Assembly (NCBI RefSeq): GCF_003097235.1
Contig: NZ_QEQQ01000004.1
Coordinates: 262,649 to 326,648 of the forward strand
Direction: 5' to 3'
DNA length: 64,000 nt
DNA from: Pseudomonas sp. CC120222-01a
GTDB taxonomy: Bacteria > Pseudomonadota > Gammaproteobacteria > Pseudomonadales > Pseudomonadaceae
In this document: positions 57,794-64,000 of the stretch, in pieces
How positions within the stretch are numbered: position 1 is the stretch's first letter
How the letters are laid out: each line of letters begins with the position of its first letter
Program-made: the position numbers and the translations under genes
Notes under the pieces: model-generated
Told to the model about the DNA's origin: nothing
Databases searched by the model: none
What the model saw: only the letters and a program-made list of their open reading frames with translations

Positions 57794-57886
57794 GGCTTCT
57801 TCGCGGGCAAGCCCGCTCCCACAGGATCACCTCTGCCTTGAGGTTTGCGAGGTACCTGTGGGAGCGGGCTTGCCCGCGAAGAGGCC
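57794..57886. repeat. REP pair (REPIN)
   Basis: Inverted REP units (CTTCGCGGGCAAGCCCGCTC ... GAGCGGGCTTGCCCGCGAAG) lie between the convergent macB and second luxR genes and probably help transcription termination. Confidence 0.92.
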
Positions 57887-57904
57887 GTCACAGGTTAAAG
57901 AGAT

Positions 57905-58552
57905 TCAGGCCTCGGCATACATCCAGCGCATCAACGAATGCCGGCCACTGATCCCCAGCTTGATCGCCGCCCGGCGCAGGTAGCTCTCCACGGTATTCAC
58001 CTTCAGCGCCAGCCGTTCGGCCTGCTCCGGCGCCGTAAGCCCTGCCAGCAGCCCCAGGCACACCTGGCATTCACGCTCCGACAGGGTCAGCCCGGACTGG
58101 GCGATACGCTCCAGAAAACGTGCTTCGAGGCTTTCTGGCGCGCAGCGCTGGGCAGCGGGCTGCAGGGCATCGATATGCTTTTCCAGCATCGGCAGCAGCA
58201 GCGGCGAGATGTCATCCAGCCGGCTGCGTTCATGGGCCGAAAAACCATAGGTCGAGCCTGCACGCAGCACCTGGATCTCATAACGTGATTCGCCCTTGCG
58301 ACGGATCAGGTGCAACCGCGCCGGGTCGCTGAAATCACCTTCTGGGCGGCGGTCCGAAGAGAACACGGTTTCGTTGATCAGCGCCGAGTCGTCGTCGCCG
58401 CGTTCGGCTGCCACCACAGGCAACTGGCGAATGTGCACGGCGTCGATGGTCAGGTGGGCCTTGATCAGGTCGTGCAGCATGCGCGGGAACTGGCGGCTGC
58501 CGGTGCTGGCAATGACTTTGCCGATCTGTGGGTAGAGCAGGTGCGAATTCAT
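57905..58552 (-). CDS. LuxR-family regulator at the distal end of the lipopeptide cluster
   Basis: A 215-residue protein (MNSHLLYPQIGKVIASTGSR; an ATG four codons upstream at 58564 is possible). The C-terminal LuxR helix-turn-helix is LTLSERECQVCLGLLAGLTA to ISGRHSLMRWMYAEA. The N-terminal half lacks a recognisable autoinducer domain. It is paralogous in design to the regulator at 21968-22738 and corresponds in position to ViscBCR-type regulators downstream of macB. It probably modulates the same cluster, by positional inference. Confidence 0.85.
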   Translation of the reverse strand: MNSHLLYPQIGKVIASTGSRQFPRMLHDLIKAHLTIDAVHIRQLPVVAAERGDDDSALINETVFSSDRRPEGDFSDPARLHLIRRKGESRYEIQVLRAGSTYGFSAHERSRLDDISPLLLPMLEKHIDALQPAAQRCAPESLEARFLERIAQSGLTLSERECQVCLGLLAGLTAPEQAERLALKVNTVESYLRRAAIKLGISGRHSLMRWMYAEA

Positions 58553-58771
58553 CGTGTCATCCATGAGGTCCGGTGGAGCGGGTCCCGCCTGGCTGCCGGC
58601 CAGCATCCTGGGCCCGCGGCGGGAGGTGGTTGGTATCCTAGTACAACGATTGAGTGACCGTTAAATGAAGTAGCGATAATGGCAGAATAGTGGCATCTGT
58701 TCGCAAGCGTCTACTGCCACGCGGGTTGTCGGGTATGATGCAGCCCCGACATTTTCCACGAGGCCTGCCCC

Positions 58772-59563
58772 ATGTCCCTGAGCGCTGAACAGATCGGCGA
58801 ATTCCAAGCTTTCGCCGAGCAGCTGGCCGATGCCGCTGCGCTGGCGATCAAGCCGTATTTCCGCGCCAGCCTGGAGGTCGAGGACAAGGGTGGGCGCCTG
58901 TACGACCCGGTGACCGTCGCCGACAAGGCAGCCGAAGATGCCATGCGTGAGCTGATCCAGGCGCGCTACCCGGAGCACGGCATTCTCGGTGAAGAGGCCG
59001 GCGTTGCGGTGGGCAGCAGCCCGCTGACCTGGGTGCTCGACCCTATCGATGGCACCCGTGCCTTCATCACCGGCTTGCCGCTGTGGGGTACGTTGATTGC
59101 CCTGAACGACGGCACCCGCCCGGTGGTGGGCGTGATGAACCAGCCGTTCACCGGGGAACGCTTCGTCGGCACCCCGCAAGGTGCATGGCGTAGCGGTACA
59201 CCGCTGAAAACGCGTGCCTGCGCCGACCTGGCATCGGCCACGCTGATGTGCACCACGCCCGACATGTTCGACACAGCCGCGCGCAAGGCGGCGTTCGAAG
59301 CTGTGGCTGGTAAGGCGCGGCTGATGCGTTACGGCGGTGATTGCTATGCGTACTGCATGTTGGCCTCGGGCTTTGTCGATGTGATCGTCGAGGCGAGCCT
59401 GCAGCCGTATGACGTGCAGGCGCTGATGCCGATCATCGAAGGGGCGGGCGGGGTGATCACGGCGTGGGATGGCAGCAGCGCGCAAAATGGCGGCTGTGTG
59501 GTGGCCTGCGGCGACCCGGCGCTGCATGCGAAGGTGGTGGAGATGTTGCGTCACGCCATGTGA
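58772..59563 (+). CDS. hisN: Inositol monophosphatase family phosphatase, HisN-like
   Basis: A 263-residue Mg-dependent phosphatase. Family motifs are the metal site GILGEEAG, WVLDPIDGTRAFITGLPLWG and the second signature YDVQALMPIIEGAGGVITAW. The RAFITGLPLWGTLIAL form matches histidinol-phosphatases of the IMPase fold more than SuhB. It probably acts in histidine biosynthesis by dephosphorylating histidinol phosphate. It is monocistronic. A related phosphatase with another sugar substrate cannot be excluded. Confidence 0.8.
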   Translation: MSLSAEQIGEFQAFAEQLADAAALAIKPYFRASLEVEDKGGRLYDPVTVADKAAEDAMRELIQARYPEHGILGEEAGVAVGSSPLTWVLDPIDGTRAFITGLPLWGTLIALNDGTRPVVGVMNQPFTGERFVGTPQGAWRSGTPLKTRACADLASATLMCTTPDMFDTAARKAAFEAVAGKARLMRYGGDCYAYCMLASGFVDVIVEASLQPYDVQALMPIIEGAGGVITAWDGSSAQNGGCVVACGDPALHAKVVEMLRHAM

Positions 59564-59573
59564 TGGCTTTACC

Positions 59574-59667
59574 GGCCTCTTCGCGGGCAAGCCCGCTCCC
59601 ACAAGTACTGCACTGCTCTCAAGTGCAGTGAGGTCCCTGTGGGAGCGGGCTTGCCCGCGAAGAGGCC
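59574..59667. repeat. REP pair (REPIN)
   Basis: Inverted REP units start eleven bases after the hisN-like stop. The spacer itself contains an inverted repeat (ACTGCACT / AGTGCAGT). Confidence 0.92.
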
Positions 59668-59764
59668 AGTACAGGTATCCAGATTCTTCCATCACCGCAC
59701 TTTTTCTTTTTTTCGGGCTCTATGCTTGGCCAGGCCGCACCGATACCCAGTGCGACCGCCGAAG

Positions 59765-60511
59765 ATGACCCTGGTGCCGATGGTTGCAAGCAATTCCCGT
59801 ATCCTCTCTAGCCTGCTGCTCGCGGGCACCCTCATAGGCTTGGCCGGCTGCAGCCAGCAGCAAGGCCACGATATCGTCAGCCAGTTCGGCAACGGCAAGC
59901 CCAGCGAGCTGTTCCAGACCAGCGTCGACCGCATGGCCACACTGGCCATGCGCGACAACCTGCAGAGCCTGTATCTGCTGATGAACAAGCTGTACCTGCG
60001 CAACCCCAACCAGTGGAAGATGTCCGGCTACCTCGACGCCGCTACCGCCGAGCGGCAGATCCGCGTCGCCATCGAACAGCGCCAGCCGCTGCCGCAGATG
60101 GGTAACCGCCGCGACCTTGCCGCGCTGAGCTATGCCCTGAGCCCGGAGTTTCGCGGCGACCGGGTCGGCGCCTTCATCTACGCCATCGGCAGCATGCTGA
60201 TCACCGCGCATGGCGGGCGTACCGAGTTCTACATGACCGATACCATCGACCCGTTATTCGTCAACAACGCCGCACGCAATATCGAGAAGGCAACCTGGAT
60301 GCTCAGCCAGCGGCAGGATGCCAACGGGGTGCTGTTGCTGTTTTCCAACGAGATCTCGGAAGAGGGCAGCAACCTGAGTTTTGCCGTGGAGTTCGGCAAG
60401 ATCGTGGCGCGGCTGGACTTGCTGGCGGAACTGCTGGATGAGCGCTATCGGCGGATCGGGCTGAATTACGCGCAGAGCCTGTTGTTGATGAACTTCTTGC
60501 CGGTGCAGTGA
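59765..60511 (+). CDS. Lipoprotein of unknown function
   Basis: 248 residues; the N-terminus MTLVPMVASNSRILSSLLLA leads to lipobox L-A-G-C and SQQQGHD. ATG 59780 is an alternative start that also keeps the signal peptide. The body (LQSLYLLMNKLYLRNPNQWK, SYALSPEFRGDRVGAFIYAI, FYMTDTIDPLFVNNAARNIE) is well conserved in character among pseudomonads, but I cannot attach a named function. It is predicted to be anchored in the outer or inner membrane facing the periplasm. It lies between a REP pair and a composite palindromic repeat, with no operon partners. Confidence 0.75.
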   Translation: MTLVPMVASNSRILSSLLLAGTLIGLAGCSQQQGHDIVSQFGNGKPSELFQTSVDRMATLAMRDNLQSLYLLMNKLYLRNPNQWKMSGYLDAATAERQIRVAIEQRQPLPQMGNRRDLAALSYALSPEFRGDRVGAFIYAIGSMLITAHGGRTEFYMTDTIDPLFVNNAARNIEKATWMLSQRQDANGVLLLFSNEISEEGSNLSFAVEFGKIVARLDLLAELLDERYRRIGLNYAQSLLLMNFLPVQ

Positions 60512-60540
60512 GGTTGGGCCGTAGTGCTCGCCATGAGTTT

Positions 60541-60819
60541 TGCAGCGCCTGTGAGATCGAGCGCCGCCCGCGCGGCGCATCGCGGGCAAGCCCGCTCCCA
60601 CATCTGTTTCGGGCCAATCTCTCCTGTGAAGCCAACAGGGACCGCCTTGTTGGCATGGCGATGCATCTCGGTGGGCGCTGATGCAGTCTCACCTGTCTCC
60701 AGTCATGCGCCAAGGGGGATCCTGTTGGCGGCACAGGAGTAACTGGCCCGAAACAGATGTGGGAGCGGGCTTGCCCGCGATGCGCCGCGCGGGCGGCGCT
60801 CGATCTCACAGGCGCTGCA
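60541..60819. repeat. Second copy of the composite palindromic repeat
   Basis: Arms of about 80 bp (TGCAGCGCCTGTGAGATCGA... and its inverse ending CTCACAGGCGCTGCA) match each other with a few mismatches and match the arms of 29565-29968. The core (about 110 bp) shares the GCATCTCGGTGGGCGCTGAT block but is single-copy and diverged. It lies between the lipoprotein gene and the convergent LysR gene and has no coding capacity. Confidence 0.85.
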
Positions 60820-60873
60820 AGGCTTGCGGCGAACAACCTTTCAGGCACTGCAAAACCCAAGGCGAACAACCCA

Positions 60874-61854
60874 TCAGGTGTTACGCAACTGCTCCAGCAA
60901 CGGCTGAAACTCCTGCAACAACCACTCGCGCAGGCGCCGGCAACTGGAGTCGTGTTCCTTTTCCTCATTGAAGGCCAGGAAATGGAAGGTGTCCTTGAGC
61001 ACCAGTTCCTGCTCCACCGGTCGTACCAGCAAGCCCTGGGCCACCAGCGGTGTGATCAGGTGGTGCCAGCCCAGCACCACGCCCTGGTTGTTCAGCGCCA
61101 GTTGCACCAGCAGGTTGTAGTCGTTGGCATTGAAAAAATGCGGCGCCGTGCTGGCGCGGCTCTTCAGGTCGACATCATGCAGCGCCAGCCAGACATTCCA
61201 GTCGACGTGCTCCGCAACTTGCGAGCGGCCATAGGGGCTGAGGTTGAGCAGCGTGCCGTCGCGCAAGCCCTCCAGGGTACGCAACTCTGGGTGTGCAGCC
61301 AGGTACTGGGGCGTGCATACCGGGTAGATCACGTCATGATTGAGCTGATGCGAGCTATAGCCCGCCTGCACCTTCACCAGCTTGGTGATGTAGATGTCCG
61401 GGCGCACCCCAGGCTCCATCGACAGGAAGTTCTGTGTGGTCACCAGGTTGATGTCGATGTCCGGGTGCTCTTCGAGGAACCTGGGCATGCGCGGGCCCAT
61501 CCATAACGCGGCAAACGCGGGCGAGCAGCACAGGGTGACCACATGCCGGGTGTTGGTGTTGCTGCGGATGCGCTCGGCGGCCTGGGAAATGTTGACGAAC
61601 GACAACTGCACCGCATCGAAGAAGATCGAGCCGGCCACGGTCAGTTCCACCGCCCGGCCCACCCGGGTAAACAGATCGGCGCCCAGATACGTTTCCAGCT
61701 CGCGGATCTGCCGGCTGACGGCGGCCTGGGTCACGCACAGGGCCTCGGCAGCACGGGTGAAGTTCTGGTACTTGGCGGCGGCGACGAAGACTTTCACGGC
61801 GCGCAGCGACGGCATCTTGATCAGCGTCTGATCGGGTTCGGAGTGTCTGACCAT
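60874..61854 (-). CDS. LysR-family transcriptional regulator (GcvA-like)
   Basis: A 326-residue LysR protein; an ATG at 61815 (MPSLRAVKVFVAAAKYQNFT) would give the conventional N-terminus and may be the real start. The helix-turn-helix is TRAAEALCVTQAAVSRQIRE. It is divergent from the betaine/proline-type ABC importer genes and may regulate them, by position only. Confidence 0.85.
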   Translation of the reverse strand: MVRHSEPDQTLIKMPSLRAVKVFVAAAKYQNFTRAAEALCVTQAAVSRQIRELETYLGADLFTRVGRAVELTVAGSIFFDAVQLSFVNISQAAERIRSNTNTRHVVTLCCSPAFAALWMGPRMPRFLEEHPDIDINLVTTQNFLSMEPGVRPDIYITKLVKVQAGYSSHQLNHDVIYPVCTPQYLAAHPELRTLEGLRDGTLLNLSPYGRSQVAEHVDWNVWLALHDVDLKSRASTAPHFFNANDYNLLVQLALNNQGVVLGWHHLITPLVAQGLLVRPVEQELVLKDTFHFLAFNEEKEHDSSCRRLREWLLQEFQPLLEQLRNT

Positions 61855-62211
61855 GGTGGTGGGGCGAGGTCCTTCGTCTAGCCAAGTGGGTCACTCTAGC
61901 CTGTCAACGGCCTGGCGGTAAATGCGCAGGCGCTCTGCCACCGTGTGCCGGGCCGATTGATAACTTCAGGTAATGGTTAGCGCCATGCAAATGTCGTTGG
62001 ACCTGCTCTGGATCAAGGCCTAACGTAAAACCACGGCGCGGCATTCGCGACAGCGATGTCTAATAATTTTGAAGCAGGACATTCTGCGTGCCGGTTTTGA
62101 CTCACGTTCGAATTTGAACGGACTGCCAAGCGTACTCGCACTGATCTCTACCCGCCTTATTGAAAGTGCGATGTTCAAAGATTGGTTAATAAGCATAATA
62201 AAGAGGGTCGT
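61855..62211. promoter_or_regulatory. Divergent intergenic region before the ABC importer
   Basis: 357 bp without a gene, clearly richer in A/T than its neighbours towards 62150-62205 (for example TTAATAAGCATAATAAAG). It must hold promoters for the LysR gene and the importer. No operator could be assigned. The ribosome-binding site AGAGGG lies just before the ATPase start. Confidence 0.4.
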
Positions 62212-63372
62212 ATGAGCCATGCCGATGAGATTCTTTCGGTAAAAAACATCTTCAAGGTTTTCGGGCCCAACCCCGACATGGCCATGGAGATGCTCCGCAA
62301 GGGCGCCGACAAGAACGAAATCTTCAGCAAGACCGGCCACGTCGTCGGCGTGTTCGATGCAAGCTTTTCCGTCAAGCGTGGCGAGATCTTCGTCATCATG
62401 GGCCTGTCCGGTTCGGGCAAGTCGACCATGGTGCGGCTGTTCAACCGCCTGATCGAACCCACTTCCGGCAGCATCCACCTCAACGGCAAGGAAATCACCG
62501 GGCTCTCCGACAAAGCCTTGCTCGACGTGCGCCGCAAGGAAATGGGCATGGTGTTCCAGTCCTTCGCCCTGATGCCGCACATGAGCGTGCTGGAAAACAC
62601 CGCCTTTGGCCTTGAAATCGCAGGTGTGCCCGAAGCCGAGCGCCACAGCCGTGCCCGGGAAGCACTGAGCCAGGTGGGCCTGGCCGGTCACGAGCACAGC
62701 TACCCGCACCAGCTCTCCGGCGGCATGCAGCAACGCGTGGGCCTGGCCCGGGCGCTGGCCAACGACCCGACGATCCTGCTGATGGACGAGGCGTTTTCCG
62801 CCCTCGACCCGCTGATCCGCAGCGAGATGCAGGGCGAGCTGATGCGCCTGCAGGCCGAACAGCAGCGCACCATCATCTTCATTTCCCACGACATCGAAGA
62901 GGCCATCCGCATCGGCCATCGCATCGCGATCATGGAAGGCGGGCGGGTGGTGCAGATCGGCACCCCGCAGGAGCTGATCAACCAGCCGGCCAACGACTAC
63001 GTGCGCACCTTCTTCAAGAGCTTCGACAGCTCACGAGTGCTCAAGGCTGGAGACCTGGCCAAGTTCGACCCGGCCGTGGTGTGCAAGGTCAATGGCAAGG
63101 CGCCGAGCTTCCAGGCCGGTGTGCCGTTCGGCTATCTGGTCGACGACCGCGGGCAGTTGCTCGGCGTGGTCGACACCGATGCCAATGGCGCCAGCGCCAG
63201 TGAACGCTACAGCCTTCACGAGCAGCAGCCGGTGTACACCGATACGCCACTGCATGAGGTACTGGGCATTGCGGCCGACCTGCCGTATCCGGTACCGGTG
63301 CTCGATCGCCAGGGGGCCTTCAAGGGCACCGTGTCGAAGAACGAGCTGTTGCAGACCCTGAGCCGCCACTAA
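62212..63372 (+). CDS. Glycine betaine/proline-type ABC transporter ATP-binding protein
   Basis: 386 residues of the ProV/OpuAA family. Walker A is GLSGSGKST, followed by Q-loop FQSFALMPHMSVLENTAFG, signature LSGGMQQRVGLARAL and Walker B ILLMDEAFSALDPLIR. The N-terminal extension (FKVFGPNPDMAMEMLRKGAD) is typical of quaternary-amine importers. The C-terminal ~100 residues look like a CBS-type regulatory part ending GTVSKNELLQTL. The start at 62212 is supported by AGAGGG. It energises uptake through the permease that follows. The substrate could be betaine, choline, carnitine or proline. Confidence 0.9.
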   Translation: MSHADEILSVKNIFKVFGPNPDMAMEMLRKGADKNEIFSKTGHVVGVFDASFSVKRGEIFVIMGLSGSGKSTMVRLFNRLIEPTSGSIHLNGKEITGLSDKALLDVRRKEMGMVFQSFALMPHMSVLENTAFGLEIAGVPEAERHSRAREALSQVGLAGHEHSYPHQLSGGMQQRVGLARALANDPTILLMDEAFSALDPLIRSEMQGELMRLQAEQQRTIIFISHDIEEAIRIGHRIAIMEGGRVVQIGTPQELINQPANDYVRTFFKSFDSSRVLKAGDLAKFDPAVVCKVNGKAPSFQAGVPFGYLVDDRGQLLGVVDTDANGASASERYSLHEQQPVYTDTPLHEVLGIAADLPYPVPVLDRQGAFKGTVSKNELLQTLSRH

Positions 63373-63416
63373 GTACAAGAAGAAGCGCCCGCTGCGATCA
63401 ACAAAGGTAGCCCCTC

Positions 63417-64000
63417 ATGTCCGAATTCAGCCTTCTCGACCCGTTCCAGGCAGCCACCATCCCCCTGGGTGACTGGGTCACCGCAACCCTCAACTTCCTC
63501 GTGCACAACTTCCGCGAGGTGTTCCGTGCCATCCGCTGGCCGATCGACCAGGTGCTCAACGGCATCGAGTTCACCTTGCAGAGCATTCCGCCCACCATCG
63601 GCATCATCCTCTCGTCGCTGCTCGGTTGGCAGCTGGCGGGCAAGCGCATGGCGCTACTGTGCTTCGTCACCTTGACCCTGCTCGGCCTTATTGGCGTGTG
63701 GGCCGAGTCGATGACCACCCTGGCGCTGGTGCTGACCTCGGTGTTCTTCTGCGCGGTGATCGGCATCCCGCTGGGCATCGTCTGCGCCCGCAGCAACCGC
63801 CTGGAAAGCATCATCCGGCCGTTGCTCGACGCCATGCAGACCCTGCCGGCGTTCGTCTACCTGGTGCCGGTGGTGATGCTGTTCGGTATCGGTAACGTAC
63901 CGGGTGTACTGGTGACCATCGTTTTCGCGCTGCCACCGCTGGTGCGCCTGACCAACCTCGGCATTCGCCAGGTCCCGGAAGACAAGATCGAAGCCGCCCG
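63417..64000 (+). CDS. Glycine betaine/proline-type ABC permease, 3' truncated by window end
   Basis: 194 visible residues from ATG 63417 (MSEFSLLDPFQAATIPLGDW). Hydrophobic membrane segments include GIILSSLLGWQLAG, ALLCFVTLTLLGLIGVWAES and LALVLTSVFFCAVIGIPLGI. QTLPAFVYLVPVVMLFGIG and the following G-V-L-V-T-I-V-F-A-L-P-P are characteristic of ProW/OpuAB permeases. It follows the ATPase gene by 44 bp in the same operon. The gene continues beyond the window. Confidence 0.9.
   Translation, partial: MSEFSLLDPFQAATIPLGDWVTATLNFLVHNFREVFRAIRWPIDQVLNGIEFTLQSIPPTIGIILSSLLGWQLAGKRMALLCFVTLTLLGLIGVWAESMTTLALVLTSVFFCAVIGIPLGIVCARSNRLESIIRPLLDAMQTLPAFVYLVPVVMLFGIGNVPGVLVTIVFALPPLVRLTNLGIRQVPEDKIEAA

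Overview
The window is high-GC chromosomal DNA from a Pseudomonas, most probably the P. putida group. The evidence is the REP elements (GTGGGAGCGGGC...GCCCGCGAAG, usually as inverted pairs), the gene repertoire (polyamine catabolism, PagL, MntP, MacAB) and a Pseudomonas-type lipopeptide NRPS cluster. Species assignment is inference. No rRNA, tRNA, CRISPR, phage or transposase gene was seen.

Left part (1-20.5 kb), mostly core genes: a truncated phosphoethanolamine-transferase-like enzyme; a LysR regulator divergent from an L-serine ammonia-lyase; two small DUF1842-like proteins; a lipoprotein; a leftward polyamine operon (gamma-glutamylputrescine synthetase, periplasmic polyamine-binding protein, gamma-glutamylputrescine oxidase) with a divergent AraC regulator; an uncharacterised superfamily I helicase-like ATPase; a succinate semialdehyde dehydrogenase with a divergent PtrR-like LysR regulator; a small secreted protein; the lipid A deacylase PagL; a TonB siderophore receptor behind a Fur-box-like site; a tandem universal stress protein; and mntP behind a yybP-ykoY manganese riboswitch.

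Centre (20.5-58.6 kb), a complete cyclic lipopeptide cluster: a NodT/OprM-type outer-membrane lipoprotein and a LuxR regulator (leftward), three NRPS genes (rightward; 2 + 4 + 3 modules, tandem thioesterases at the end), macA and macB, and a second LuxR regulator (leftward). Reading the adenylation pockets by hand against GrsA gives Leu-Glu-Leu-Leu-Gln-Ser-Leu-(Val/Ile)-Ser. Condensation-domain types give D-residues 1-6 and L-residues 7-9. This is not the viscosin/WLIP nonapeptide. It matches the dodecapeptide putisolvin with its residues 7-9 (Val-Ile-Ser) removed, and keeps the potential four-residue Ser-to-C-terminus lactone.

The most unusual feature is that REP elements lie inside the NRPS reading frames. 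An approximately 90-bp REP pair adds about 31 residues to the adenylation domains of both Ser modules (6 and 9), and a single REP forms part of the condensation domains of modules 5 and 6. Between NRPS genes one and two lies a 404-bp palindromic composite repeat with a 104-bp tandem duplication, followed by a C12 homopolymer 113 bp before the second NRPS start.

Right part (58.6-64 kb): an inositol-monophosphatase-family (HisN-like) enzyme, a lipoprotein, a second copy of the composite palindromic repeat, a LysR regulator, and the start of a glycine-betaine/proline-type ABC importer (ATPase plus a permease cut by the window end). REP pairs sit in at least five intergenic gaps.
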